Counted from the stretch's first letter, positions 1 to 8,041 are shown. The stretch: DNA of 64,000 nucleotides from Prolixibacteraceae bacterium (GCA_009773765.1 WTWZ01000005.1:1-64000), one strand, 5' to 3'. Translations and numbers: made by a program. Notes: generated by a model not told the origin, from the letters alone.

Positions 1-178
1 GAAAATTGTTTTACAGGCTAATGCAACAAGCAGTAACCACTTCATCTGTGACTTATAATGACATTATAAAATAACTTGCTTATTGTGGATAAGCAGTTTG
101 TTTAATTAATGGTGTTATTGCAAATACTGGCTTTCCGAAAACTTTATTACATTCGGGCATCACTAAAAATTATTTAAA

Positions 179-355
179 ATGACTTTAAAGTCCTTGCAAA
201 CCGCTCCTCGGCAACGTTTAAATCCGCTCAATGCGCTTCATGGGTTCGATATGTACTGGATTACCGGTGGCGGCGCATCGGCCATTGCCATTTAGCAAAT
301 AACCGGGGCGGAATGGTTTGAAAACAAATACATCATATTAACCGGGAGGTTTAAT
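179..355 (+). pseudogene. 5' relic of a DUF5009/HGSNAT-like membrane acyltransferase
   Basis: An ATG at 179 opens 38 codons that read like the start of the DUF5009/heparan-alpha-glucosaminide acetyltransferase-like family. The recognisable part is 'LNALHGFDMYWITGGG', close to the usual 'LDALRGFDMFWI.GG' opening of these multi-pass membrane enzymes. The frame is closed by TAG at 293-295. The same frame then continues with family-like residues (ITGAEWFENKYII) before meaning is lost near 355. No further transmembrane segments follow, so only the first few percent of a roughly 370-residue gene remains. It converges on the gene ending at 368. The family call is from memory of the motif. Confidence 0.5.
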
Positions 356-367
356 ATATTTACAGGT

Positions 368-1666
368 TTAATACCTGCTCCGGTACACCGAAACCGAAAC
401 CTCCGGGCCTGAAAGCATTAACCTTTCATCTTCAGAAATGCGGTAAGCTAATTTAACATCAATACGGTTTTTAGAATCAATTTGGGTGAAGTAACCCAAA
501 TACGGGATAAAACCATTATTTAACTCCCCGCTATTCCCCGAACCGTCGATTGCAATTCCGGGAATGTATTTCACCCCAAAATCAAACTGGCCCCTGATTT
601 TCACAAAATACGACCAGCCCATGTCCACTTCGGCCAGAATCCAGTCTTGCCTTTTGTAAGCATTGTAATTTAACCCGATGCTAAAATTCCGGTTCCAGTT
701 AGTGCTGCAATATTTAAAATGATTAAACATAAAATATCCTCCGTAAATAAAATCAGGTTCATGGTTGTAGTAAGTAAAAAACGGGCCAAATTCAACCCTG
801 TTGCCATCAAATCTTGGCAAAAATTCACCGGATTTCCATTCATGTTCGAGACTGCCAACCGGAATTAAAAACATTTTCTGGTTCAAAAATTCCTGCATTT
901 GGCCTGCTTCAGCGTCGGTTTTATGAGTTGTTTGCAAATTTCTCCGGTGTTTTATCCTGCCAATTTCGGCAGCAAATTTTGCAATTTCGTCCTGCGAAAA
1001 TTGGCGATGTTTGTAATAAGTTTTTAGGATGTAATCGGCCGCCATAAAATGGTTCATGGGTTTTAACCTGCCCATTCCCCACCCAGCGCGGCCTTCTGCG
1101 CCATACCTGAATTTATTATCTTTTGTTTGCTCATTCAAAATGGTAACCACGTTATCCGAATCGGTTGAAACACCCGTTGAATTTTGCCGGTACAAATCAT
1201 AACGCGCCCATCCGCTAACCTTCACCAGTGTGTAGTTCCTTTTATTATAGTAAAACCTTGACGTATAATTTGCCGATGCTCCAGTGCGCAACCCATTTAT
1301 TTTATGATCAGCTTCAATATTTGCAACAGCCGAACTGTCAACCCAGTTTCCATTTCCCCAAAGTAGCCCGGCACCCAAATTAAAATCGAACCGTTCCTGC
1401 TTGAACTCCTGAAAATCCCAATAGAACTTGTTGAACTGAAATTTTGCGGCCCCCGTGAACAGTTCCTCGTATTCGCTCCAAAATTCGGTGCGTGTTTCTT
1501 CCATTTCAGGGCTGGCAGCATAATGCAAACCCCAGTTAATTTCGTTTTTCCGGTATTGAAATATTTCTGAATTTTTGAAATTGAATTGCGCAAAACCAAT
1601 ATTTGAAGAAGCAATCAAAATAAAAACAATTGATAAAACTGTATCCCTTTTCATCTTCTGAACCAT
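368..1666 (-). CDS. Secreted outer-membrane beta-barrel-like protein, unknown function
   Basis: The protein has 432 residues with a clear signal peptide (residues about 5-26, ending at FAQ). The rest alternates short hydrophobic/aromatic strands rich in W, Y and F with polar turns, and the final residue is Tyr, all typical of an outer-membrane beta-barrel. A charged helical stretch with many Lys, Arg and Gln lies near residues 205-265 and interrupts the barrel-like pattern. I do not recognise a named family. Translation could begin at 1666 or at the second Met (1654), which gives a more usual signal peptide (MKRDTVLS). It is monocistronic, divergent from panB. The barrel assignment is inferred from composition. 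Confidence 0.7.
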   Translation of the reverse strand: MVQKMKRDTVLSIVFILIASSNIGFAQFNFKNSEIFQYRKNEINWGLHYAASPEMEETRTEFWSEYEELFTGAAKFQFNKFYWDFQEFKQERFDFNLGAGLLWGNGNWVDSSAVANIEADHKINGLRTGASANYTSRFYYNKRNYTLVKVSGWARYDLYRQNSTGVSTDSDNVVTILNEQTKDNKFRYGAEGRAGWGMGRLKPMNHFMAADYILKTYYKHRQFSQDEIAKFAAEIGRIKHRRNLQTTHKTDAEAGQMQEFLNQKMFLIPVGSLEHEWKSGEFLPRFDGNRVEFGPFFTYYNHEPDFIYGGYFMFNHFKYCSTNWNRNFSIGLNYNAYKRQDWILAEVDMGWSYFVKIRGQFDFGVKYIPGIAIDGSGNSGELNNGFIPYLGYFTQIDSKNRIDVKLAYRISEDERLMLSGPEVSVSVYRSRY

Positions 1667-1797
1667 TCAATTTAATTTGCCAAAGTAAACAAACTAAATA
1701 AAACAAAGTGAAGTTAACAGTTAATTTCCCCCGGTAAAATTAGTTTCACGCCTAATAATTTCCAATCGTATCAGGCTATTCTAAAATTACAATCAGG

Positions 1798-1829
1798 TTT
1801 GGGCAGTTAAAAACCTTTGTTTAGCTTTG
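1798..1829 (+). promoter_or_regulatory. Bacteroidota sigma-type promoter for panB
   Basis: TTTG at 1798-1801 and TAGCTTTG at 1822-1829 are separated by 20 nt, matching the Bacteroidota -33/-7 consensus TTTG-N19..21-TAnnTTTG. The predicted transcription start is around 1835, giving a leader of about 20 nt before the ATG at 1854. Confidence 0.6.
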
Positions 1830-1853
1830 CTGAATCAATTAAAAAAAATTGCA

Positions 1854-2669
1854 ATGTCGGTTAATCAGGAAATCAGGAAAGTTACCACTCACAGGTTAAC
1901 GGAAATGAAATTGAGAGGAGAGAAAATTTCGATGCTTACCTCGTACGATTTCAGTATGGCCAAATTGGTTGACGAGGCAGGAATTGACGTGATACTGGTG
2001 GGCGACTCGGCCTCGAATGTAATGGCCGGGAACCAGACCACTTTGCCAATTACGCTCGAACAAATGATTTATCACGGCAAATCGGTGGTTAATGCAGTGC
2101 AACGTGCGCTGGTTGTGGTTGATCTGCCATTTGGCACTTACCAGGGAAATTCGAGGAAAGCTCTGAAATCGGCTATTAGGATAATGAAGGAAACTGCTGC
2201 AGATTCAGTTAAACTTGAAGGCGGTTCAGAAGTTATAGATTCTGTTGAACGCATTTTATCGGCAGGAATACCGGTGATGGGGCACCTGGGGTTGATGCCG
2301 CAATCCATCAATAAATTTGGCACTTACTCGGTACGTGCCCGGGAAGAAGCCGAAGCTGAAAAGTTGGTTTCGGATGCGAGGTTGCTTGAAGAAGCAGGTT
2401 GTTTTGCACTGGTACTTGAAAAAATTCCGGCAACATTGGGAGAGAAAGTTGCCGCTTTACTGCAAATTCCGGTTATCGGGATTGGAGCCGGCAGCGGTGT
2501 TGACGGACAGGTTCTGGTAATTCATGATATGCTGGGAATTACACAACAGTTTTCCCCGCGGTTTTTACGCCGTTACCACAATCTTGCCGCCGAAATAAAA
2601 GGAGCTGTTGACCATTATATCAACGATGTGAAATCGGGTGATTTTCCCAATAAAAAGGAACAGTATTAG
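1854..2669 (+). CDS. panB: 3-methyl-2-oxobutanoate hydroxymethyltransferase (ketopantoate hydroxymethyltransferase)
   Basis: PanB transfers a hydroxymethyl group from methylene-tetrahydrofolate to 2-oxoisovalerate, the first committed step of pantothenate and hence coenzyme A synthesis; it is cytosolic. The 271-residue product has the family length and hallmark segments: [18 protein letters not shown], the metal-site region [11 protein letters not shown], the K-L-E-G-G motif (VKLEGG), [10 protein letters not shown], and [15 protein letters not shown] near the C-terminus. The frame is open upstream to a TTG at 1827, but that codon lies inside the predicted -7 element, so the ATG at 1854 is the start. 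No other pan gene is adjacent. Confidence 0.95.
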   Translation: MSVNQEIRKVTTHRLTEMKLRGEKISMLTSYDFSMAKLVDEAGIDVILVGDSASNVMAGNQTTLPITLEQMIYHGKSVVNAVQRALVVVDLPFGTYQGNSRKALKSAIRIMKETAADSVKLEGGSEVIDSVERILSAGIPVMGHLGLMPQSINKFGTYSVRAREEAEAEKLVSDARLLEEAGCFALVLEKIPATLGEKVAALLQIPVIGIGAGSGVDGQVLVIHDMLGITQQFSPRFLRRYHNLAAEIKGAVDHYINDVKSGDFPNKKEQY

Positions 2670-2697
2670 TTCAGAGTTTAAAGTTCAAAGTATAAAG
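2669..2697. repeat. Short degenerate AGTTCAAAGT-type spacer repeat
   Basis: The stretch from the panB stop codon to the next gene is made of imperfect copies of a unit like AGTTCAAAGT (agttcagag, tttaaagttcaaag, tataaag). The longer spacer at 9103-9256 uses the same style of unit. Confidence 0.35.
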
Positions 2698-2710
2698 AAG
2701 GCATACAAAA

Positions 2711-3421
2711 GTGCAGGTAATTTACGAAGATAACCACATTATTGTTGTTAACAAAGCAGCCGGAGAGGTTGTGCAAAGCGATAAAACAGAAGATGTTACA
2801 TTGCTCGACATTGTAATACAGCACCTGAAGGAAAAGTACAATAAACCAGGTAATGTATTTTTGGGATTGCCTCACCGGCTCGACAGGCCAACAACAGGTA
2901 TAGTGGTCCTGGCCAAAACCGGCAAAGTGCTTCCGCGGCTGAATAAATTATTCCAAACCCGTGGCGAAGTAAAAAAAACCTACTGGGCAGTAGTTGATAA
3001 ACGCCCGCCGAAACACAAAGATACTTTAACTCATTACCTTGTAAAAAACCAGGAAAAAAACCGGAGTTACGCCTATGCCGAAAAGCAAAGCGGTTCGAAA
3101 TTAGCCAGTTTAACTTACCGGCATGTTGCCAGTATCGATAAATACCATTTACTTGAAATTGAACTTCATACTGGCCGCCATCACCAAATCAGGGTTCAGT
3201 TGCGGCAATTGAAACTTTACATTAAAGGAGACATAAAATACGGGGCTCCGCGTCCCAACGACGATAAAAGCATTCATTTGCACGCGCGCCGCATAGATTT
3301 AATGCACCCGGTTAAAAATGAAATGATTACCATTTTGGCCGACCCGCCTGACGATGTGGTATGGAATGAATTTATGAAACTTTTCCGCAGTAACCGCTTT
3401 AGCCCAGTTGATCAGGCTTAA
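2711..3421 (+). CDS. RluA-family RNA pseudouridine synthase
   Basis: This 236-residue protein belongs to the RluA/RsuA-like pseudouridine synthases, which isomerise specific uridines in rRNA or tRNA. It carries the catalytic motif GLPHRLDRPTTGIVVLAKT with the essential Asp in HRLD (about residue 58), followed by the conserved LEIELHTGRHHQIRVQL segment. It lacks an N-terminal S4 domain, as in the short RluA/TruC-like branch; the target uridine cannot be predicted. The start is a GTG at 2711. Its last 23 bases overlap the 3' end of the convergent cytidine deaminase gene. The functional class is secure. Confidence 0.9.
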   Translation: MQVIYEDNHIIVVNKAAGEVVQSDKTEDVTLLDIVIQHLKEKYNKPGNVFLGLPHRLDRPTTGIVVLAKTGKVLPRLNKLFQTRGEVKKTYWAVVDKRPPKHKDTLTHYLVKNQEKNRSYAYAEKQSGSKLASLTYRHVASIDKYHLLEIELHTGRHHQIRVQLRQLKLYIKGDIKYGAPRPNDDKSIHLHARRIDLMHPVKNEMITILADPPDDVVWNEFMKLFRSNRFSPVDQA

Positions 3422-3881
3422 AGGCAAACGGAAGCAAATTACCGGCGCCATTGAAAACCATAATTTTTTCCGCCCCATCTAAAATTAACCTGATTGGTTG
3501 CCTGAAACGGTATTCGGTTTCTATAAAAACCTGTCGGCACGAACCGCAGGGCTGTGCTGGCCCGGCTATTAAACCACTCCGGGTTTTGGCAGTAACAGCC
3601 AGCGCTTTAACAGCCACATCCGGATAAATGGCGTGTGCATAAAACAAGGCCACCCTTTCGGCACATAAACCATCTGTAAAATCGGCATTCTCCTGATTAT
3701 TTCCTTTAATAATCTCACCGTTGGCCAGCAATACGGCAGCCCCAACACAAAACTTTGAATAGGGTGCATACGCATTTTCTGCAGATTCCCGCGCTGCTGA
3801 TATCAATTTCTGGTCATTGGCTGATAAGTCCGACAATTTATCGTATTCGTCTGCAGTTATCCGGAGAACTCTTTTTACCAT
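3399..3881 (-). CDS. cdd: Cytidine deaminase
   Basis: The enzyme hydrolyses cytidine and deoxycytidine to (deoxy)uridine in pyrimidine salvage. The 160-residue product matches the small tetrameric class. Substrate-binding FCVGAAVLLANGEIIKGNNQENA precedes the zinc/catalytic pair: CAER, where Cys is a zinc ligand and Glu the proton shuttle, and PCGSCR, which gives two more Cys ligands. The N-terminus has about 20 extra residues relative to the shortest homologues. It is transcribed alone on the minus strand and overlaps the convergent pseudouridine synthase gene by 23 bp. Confidence 0.93.
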   Translation of the reverse strand: MVKRVLRITADEYDKLSDLSANDQKLISAARESAENAYAPYSKFCVGAAVLLANGEIIKGNNQENADFTDGLCAERVALFYAHAIYPDVAVKALAVTAKTRSGLIAGPAQPCGSCRQVFIETEYRFRQPIRLILDGAEKIMVFNGAGNLLPFAFKPDQLG

Positions 3882-4009
3882 CTGTTTTCGTTTTGCCCAA
3901 AATTACACTTTTATTGAATTTCTGTTCATCAACAAATTTTATTTTCAAAAAAACCTATCCCTGCACAATGAAATTGACAATGCAATGTTTATAAAAAAAA
4001 ACAATAACC

Positions 4010-4040
4010 TTTTAGTTGATGGACGAACGATATATTTTTG
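4010..4040 (+). promoter_or_regulatory. Possible promoter for the glucosaminidase gene
   Basis: TATTTTTG at 4033-4040 fits the -7 consensus TAnnTTTG. The upstream element is weak (TTTT/TTTA around 4010-4014 at about 18-19 nt). Start codon is 25 nt downstream. Confidence 0.4.
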
Positions 4041-4064
4041 ATGAACTTTTAAAACAGAAAACAG

Positions 4065-4988
4065 ATGATTAAATATTTTCTTTACGCAATACTTTTTACT
4101 TTTTCTTTTTCGGCCGCTTTTGCTCAAATGACGCGCAGGGAATATATTGAAAAATACCAGGTGCTGGCAATAAACGAGATGAACCGGAGCGGTATTCCGG
4201 CGAGTATTAAAATGGCGCAGGCCTGCCTCGAATCGGCAAACGGAAACAGCGAACTGAGTAAAAAATCGAACAACCATTTTGGCATCAAATGTAAATCAAC
4301 CTGGACTGGGAAAACCGTTAAACATGATGATGATGAGAAAGATGAATGTTTCAGGAAATACAATTCTGTTGAAGAATCATACATCGACCATACCAATTTT
4401 CTGGTGTCAAGCCCTCGTTATTTTTCACTTTTTCAACTTAACCCCGATGATTATGTGGGTTGGGCACACGGATTAAAAAAGGCTGGTTATGCCACTGCGC
4501 CCGATTACGCCCAACTGTTAATTAAAATTATTGAGGAAAACCAGCTATACCGTCTCGATTACAGGGCAAGCAACGACCAAATGATTGTAGCAGCCCCTCC
4601 GATAAATTCAAAAAATATATCAGCCAGCCTGTCGATAAACCCTTTTCAAACACGGCAGGTAACTTTGCGCAACCAACTGAAATCGGTTGTAGCCAAAACA
4701 GGCGATACTTATGAAATTATTGCACAGGAAATGGGGATTAAGGTGTGGGAGTTATACAGGTTTAACGATCAACCGTCTGGTTACCAGCCTCAAAACAACG
4801 AAGTGGTTTACATTCAGGCAAAACACCGCAGGGCCAAAAAAGGAGTTCTGAGCCACAAAGTGGAGCCACTCGAAACCATGCATTACATTTCGCAATTATA
4901 TGGCATTAAACTAAAACGTTTATATAAAGAAAACCGGATGAGATTTGGTGAGCAACCACAAACCGAAGAGATAATTTATTTACGTTAG
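4065..4988 (+). CDS. Secreted GH73-type glucosaminidase with two LysM domains
   Basis: This is a 307-residue exported peptidoglycan hydrolase. A signal peptide occupies residues 1-20 (cleavage after FAQ). The FlgJ/GH73 endo-beta-N-acetylglucosaminidase domain follows (about 25-165). Its typical features are IPASIKMAQACLESANG with the catalytic Glu, SNNHFGIKC, YNSVEESYIDHTNFL and GLKKAGYATAPDYAQ. Two C-terminal LysM-like modules (about 190-240 and 258-305; VVAKTGDTYEIIAQEMGIK and HKVEPLETMHYISQLYGIK) probably bind glycan strands. It would act in the periplasm on murein. It is convergent with the membrane-protein gene ending at 5002 (13-nt gap). Confidence 0.9.
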   Translation: MIKYFLYAILFTFSFSAAFAQMTRREYIEKYQVLAINEMNRSGIPASIKMAQACLESANGNSELSKKSNNHFGIKCKSTWTGKTVKHDDDEKDECFRKYNSVEESYIDHTNFLVSSPRYFSLFQLNPDDYVGWAHGLKKAGYATAPDYAQLLIKIIEENQLYRLDYRASNDQMIVAAPPINSKNISASLSINPFQTRQVTLRNQLKSVVAKTGDTYEIIAQEMGIKVWELYRFNDQPSGYQPQNNEVVYIQAKHRRAKKGVLSHKVEPLETMHYISQLYGIKLKRLYKENRMRFGEQPQTEEIIYLR

Positions 4989-5001
4989 GCCATTCAAAAT
5001 A

Positions 5002-5367
5002 TTAAACCTGCCCTTCTGTTGAACGGTGCATAAAATAACGCAGCAGGACCCTATCTGCGAATAATACAAAAATTAATAAAAATATTATCCCACCCATCAG
5101 CGTGATGTTATTTGTAATTAAATGGACCCAATCCTGCCACACAGCCCCAAAAAATACAAACTGAATGGTTACCGGTACTGCCAGTAACCCAATTATTGCA
5201 AACAGATAAATAAGAAACTCCCTGAAATACTGTTCCAAAGCAAATTTCCGTTCCATTTTCGAGGCAACCAGATCGGCAAAATTTTCCGGTAAAACGAAAC
5301 CGGGCCCTGTTTTCAGTGCCTCATTCAGCAGTTTATCTGTATCAAAATATTTATCCTCGTTATACAT
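5002..5367 (-). CDS. Small membrane protein co-translated with an ECF sigma factor
   Basis: The 121-residue product starts with a soluble acidic N-terminus (MYNEDKYFDTDKLLNEAL), followed by a basic amphipathic stretch and two transmembrane segments (about residues 56-77 and 89-108). The start ATG at 5367 overlaps the sigma-factor stop (ATGTATAA), indicating translational coupling. Position and topology suggest a membrane partner or antagonist of the sigma factor, but there is no recognisable anti-sigma (zinc or FecR-type) domain, so the role is inference. An in-frame start further upstream, inside the sigma gene, is unlikely. Confidence 0.7.
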   Translation of the reverse strand: MYNEDKYFDTDKLLNEALKTGPGFVLPENFADLVASKMERKFALEQYFREFLIYLFAIIGLLAVPVTIQFVFFGAVWQDWVHLITNNITLMGGIIFLLIFVLFADRVLLRYFMHRSTEGQV

Positions 5368-5938
5368 AATAGGTAAAAATATTGGTTTTCTCTGTTTCAA
5401 CCACTTTTTCAATCTTCTGTTTTAATATTTTTCGTGCCCTCGAAAGGTAGCTTTTTATGGTTCCTTCCGGCATTTCTGTAATCTCCTCAATCTCTTTATA
5501 CGAAAATTCCTCCAAATGATACAATGTCAACACCATTCTGTAATGCACCGGAAGTACCTCAATCATTTCTGTCAGGTACTTTATTGCCTCCCCTTTTTCA
5601 ATCTTTATCTGGTTCAATCCTTCATCCCTTTCATCCGCAATCAGGGCTGGGCTTTCATCATACGATTGCTCATTTTTTAACGGTTTCCTGACATGGGATA
5701 TACTAGTATTATAGGCAATTTTTGCAATCCACGTCGAAAGTTTCGAGTCGCCCCTGAAATGCTTCAGTTTCCGGAAAACCTTCATAAAAACCTCCTGGCA
5801 AATGTCCTCCGCATCTTCCTGTTGCTGAACTATCCGGCCAACAATGTGCAGCACAAGCCGCTGGTGTTTAGCTACCAAAAACCGGAAGGCGTTACTGTTC
5901 CCGTTTAAAATTTGCTGTACAAGTTCTCCGTCATTCAT
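5360..5938 (-). CDS. ECF-type RNA polymerase sigma factor
   Basis: A 192-residue sigma-70 family protein of the extracytoplasmic-function type. Region 2 lies near residues 15-85 (LVQQILNGNSNAFRFLV, the core-binding AEDICQEVFMKVFRKL, and SKLSTWIAKIAYNTSISHVRK for the -10). Region 4 is near 125-185 (LPVHYRMVLTLYHLEEFSYKEIEEI and the helix-turn-helix GTIKSYLSRARKILKQKI). The frame extends to a TTG at 5959, but the ATG at 5938 gives the usual MNDGELVQQ start. Its stop overlaps the start of the membrane protein downstream. A divergent membrane-protein gene begins at 6188. Its regulon cannot be predicted. Confidence 0.9.
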   Translation of the reverse strand: MNDGELVQQILNGNSNAFRFLVAKHQRLVLHIVGRIVQQQEDAEDICQEVFMKVFRKLKHFRGDSKLSTWIAKIAYNTSISHVRKPLKNEQSYDESPALIADERDEGLNQIKIEKGEAIKYLTEMIEVLPVHYRMVLTLYHLEEFSYKEIEEITEMPEGTIKSYLSRARKILKQKIEKVVETEKTNIFTYYV

Positions 5939-6045
5939 AACTACATCATCAGACTTCAACAGGTAAAAAAATGTTGCATGAAGTTACAATTATTTTTCCA
6001 GCATTCAGGCAGCCGGGTTTTTCGTGCGCCATCTGTTAACTCATT

Positions 6046-6105
6046 ACTTATTCTGTTATTCATTATTAAATATTCTTCATTCATTATTCAACATTCAATA
6101 TTCTA
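6046..6105. repeat. Degenerate ATTCATTATTCAA-type microsatellite
   Basis: Imperfect tandem copies of a unit resembling TTCATTATTCA (for example cattattaaatattc, ttcattcattattcaac, attcaatattc) fill the centre of the sigma-factor/6188 divergent spacer. No gene is visible here. Confidence 0.4.
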
Positions 6106-6187
6106 AAATAAATACCCCCCAGCCTGCAACATTTTTACAACCCCGTGTGTCAAATGGTCAGAATGTCAAATTTTAAAAACAAATATT

Positions 6188-6550
6188 ATGAATAATTTAA
6201 GTGAGATTTTTGTTACAGGAATCGTATTTTTTGGAATTTATCAGATTATCAGTTTAATTTCCGTGCACTTGTTAAAAAGAAAACTTATAAAAGCCGAACA
6301 GTATGAAAGAGTAAATACTCTGGAAATTTTTAAACCAACAAATGAGGAAGTTAACAGTTATCCTTCGTTAAAATGGGGATTGGTTGCATTAATGACCGGT
6401 ATTGGTTTTATCATTATCGAAGTACTGGGATTGCTGAATAAAGATTTTATAGAGGGAAGGGATACGGTAATGCCTTTTGGTATTTTACTGGTGTCAATTT
6501 CTTTGGGATTTTTGATTTATTTCTTTATTGTAAATAGGAAAAAGAAGTAA
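6188..6550 (+). CDS. Small two-to-three-pass membrane protein (DUF6249-like)
   Basis: A 120-residue integral membrane protein with hydrophobic helices at about residues 6-27, 62-84 and 95-114, a charged cytoplasmic loop (KRKLIKAEQYERVNTLEIFKPTNEE) and a basic tail (NRKKK). The general layout resembles DUF6249-type proteins that sit beside ECF sigma factors in Bacteroidota, but I cannot confirm the family by eye. It is divergent from the sigma/membrane-protein pair (about 250-bp spacer), so it may be part of the same regulatory unit. A perfect bidirectional terminator follows at 6565-6604. Confidence 0.7.
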   Translation: MNNLSEIFVTGIVFFGIYQIISLISVHLLKRKLIKAEQYERVNTLEIFKPTNEEVNSYPSLKWGLVALMTGIGFIIIEVLGLLNKDFIEGRDTVMPFGILLVSISLGFLIYFFIVNRKKK

Positions 6551-6564
6551 CACCAGCTTTTCTT

Positions 6565-6604
6565 AATAACTTTTCCAAAGTTTTCGAACTTTGGAAAAGT
6601 TATT
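6565..6604. terminator. Bidirectional intrinsic terminator
   Basis: A perfect 16-bp stem (AATAACTTTTCCAAAG at 6565-6580 with its complement at 6589-6604) closes an 8-nt loop. It lies between two convergent genes (stop at 6550 on plus, fmt stop at 6624 on minus) and has A/T-rich flanks on both sides, so it can serve both. Confidence 0.75.
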
Positions 6605-6623
6605 TAATTGCGTTATCCCGATT

Positions 6624-7595
6624 TTACACAAACCTGTACTCCCTAATCTGCTGAAAACCCCTTAAAAACTCATCCGTTTTCATTCGTTTTTTACCTGCAA
6701 TCTGTAAATCGGCAATTTGCAGCCAGCCGTTTTTACAAGCTACATTAATAAATGTTTTCCGGTCGGTTTCAATGGTTCCCGGAGTACATTTTTTTTCTGA
6801 AACCGCTTTTTGGGCAAAAAACAATTTAGTTTGTATTTCAGTTCCTGTTTCCCGCTGAACCAGGTTTGTCCACGCTGCCGGGTATGGCGATAATCCACAA
6901 ATCAGGTTACGAATCAATTCTGAATCTTTGTTCCAGTCAATTTTACAATCTTCCTTAAAAATTTTGGGAGCGTGTTTTATGGCAGTTCCTTCTATTAATT
7001 CATTTTGAGGAATGGGCTGAATATTTCCTTCGGCAATGGCATCAACGGTTTCAACAACAAGTTGGGCGCCAATTCCCATTAACCGGCCGTGAACTTCGCC
7101 AACCGTTTCGTTTTCGCCAATTGACGTTTCCCGTTTAAAAAGAATTTTCCCTGTATCAATTTCCTGGTCGAGGAAAAAAGTGGTGACACCGGTTTTTGTT
7201 TCTCCGTTTATCACCGCCCAGTTGAGCGGGGCAGCGCCACGATATTGCGGAAGCAAAGAGCCGTGCAGGTTAAAAGTGCCAAGCGGCGGCATGTTCCAGA
7301 CTACTTCCGGCAACACCCTGAACGCAACCACAATCTGTAAATCGGCATTTAAATCTTTTAGTACAGTCAGAAAATCAGGGTTTTTCAGTTTTTCAGGCTG
7401 TAATATTCGCAAGTTATTTTCGAGTGCATATTTTTTTACGGCTGATTGGGAGAGCTGATTGCCCCGCCCGGCAGGTTTATCGGGTGCAGTAATTACACCA
7501 ACCACATTGTAACCGCCGTTAACCAGCGCTTTTAAACTGGCCACTGCAAAATCGGGTGTGCCCATAAAAACAATGCGAAGATCCTTGTTTTTCAT
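6624..7595 (-). CDS. fmt: Methionyl-tRNA formyltransferase
   Basis: Fmt formylates initiator Met-tRNA using 10-formyl-tetrahydrofolate. The 323-residue protein has the N-terminal Rossmann-type formyltransferase domain (IVFMGTPDFAV at residues 8-18). The catalytic triad equivalents are N109, H111 (FNLHGSLLPQYRG) and D147 (DQEIDTG), offset by three from the Escherichia coli numbering. The C-terminal OB-like tRNA-binding domain follows from about residue 210. The start at 7595 is preferred over a Met three codons upstream. No def gene is adjacent. It is convergent with the gene ending at 6550, sharing the hairpin terminator. Confidence 0.95.
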   Translation of the reverse strand: MKNKDLRIVFMGTPDFAVASLKALVNGGYNVVGVITAPDKPAGRGNQLSQSAVKKYALENNLRILQPEKLKNPDFLTVLKDLNADLQIVVAFRVLPEVVWNMPPLGTFNLHGSLLPQYRGAAPLNWAVINGETKTGVTTFFLDQEIDTGKILFKRETSIGENETVGEVHGRLMGIGAQLVVETVDAIAEGNIQPIPQNELIEGTAIKHAPKIFKEDCKIDWNKDSELIRNLICGLSPYPAAWTNLVQRETGTEIQTKLFFAQKAVSEKKCTPGTIETDRKTFINVACKNGWLQIADLQIAGKKRMKTDEFLRGFQQIREYRFV

Positions 7596-7624
7596 AACAA
7601 TCAATATTTGAAATTTTTAAAATG

Positions 7625-7642
7625 TCGGACTTTGGAAAGTCC
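7625..7642. repeat. Small perfect hairpin CGGACTTT-gg-AAAGTCCG
   Basis: An 8-bp perfect inverted repeat with a 2-nt centre lies 30 nt upstream of fmt. It is followed by degenerate TTCCAACTTC-style sequence to about 7690. It may be a REP-like element or part of the fmt leader. Confidence 0.4.
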
Positions 7643-7744
7643 GATTCCCAACTTCTGATTTCGATTTCCAACCTCAAATTTTCAAGAAAAAATAAGAAAC
7701 AAGGAATCACAAATCAGAAAATAACTTCCGACAGCAAAGTTTCC

Positions 7745-7978
7745 CTACACCCCTCCCTTGGAGGGGCCGGGGGAGGCTCCCCTTAAAACCGTATTCCCCT
7801 TTTGTGCTTTTGGCCAGTAAGGGCAATGCCGGCAACCATTCGAGCAACAATATCCGCGGCGAATGAGGTAACTTTCAGTCATAACCCGATAGCCATTTTC
7901 CATGTAAAAGTTCTCCCCCTCCTTCAGGTTATCAGAAAAACTGTCGTTGTTGCCAAAAACATCGTCGAAATACCCCAT
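7745..7978 (-). CDS. DUF5522-like cysteine-rich small protein with a repeat-derived tail
   Basis: The 77-residue protein contains the cysteine cluster RGYCCSNGCRHCPY (about residues 42-55), matching the DUF5522 signature of small proteins thought to bind a metal; the function is unknown. The core family ends just after HCPYWP. The remaining residues, about LRGASPGPSKGGV, are encoded by a GC-rich dispersed repeat at 7747-7784, so the repeat has supplied a new C-terminus and stop codon. The N-terminus MGYFDDVFGNNDSF has a good ATG. No operon partner is obvious; fmt starts about 150 bp downstream. Confidence 0.75.
   Translation of the reverse strand: MGYFDDVFGNNDSFSDNLKEGENFYMENGYRVMTESYLIRRGYCCSNGCRHCPYWPKAQKGNTVLRGASPGPSKGGV
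7747..7784. repeat. GC-rich dispersed repeat (CCCTCCCTTGGAGGGGCCGG core)
   Basis: A locally very GC-rich stretch with internal complementarity (CCCCTCC/GGAGGGG, then GGGGGAGG/CTCCCC) in AT-rich surroundings. The same core is widespread between genes in Bacteroidota, from memory. Here it forms the 3' end of the DUF5522-like gene. Confidence 0.6.
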
Positions 7979-8041
7979 GAATTATCTTTTTACAAAACTA
8001 ACCAATATCTTTAATTTTAAATGTATTATTGGTTTTCAGGC

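Noticed and set aside
3945-4277. 110-codon minus-strand frame over the glucosaminidase start
   Set aside because: It is antisense to a well-supported gene with signal peptide and domain motifs.
5693-5908. Plus-strand frame inside the ECF sigma gene
   Set aside because: Antisense shadow of a gene with clear sigma region 2 and 4 motifs.
7802-8014. 70-codon plus-strand frame opposite the DUF5522-like gene
   Set aside because: It is antisense to the cysteine-cluster gene and has no independent support.
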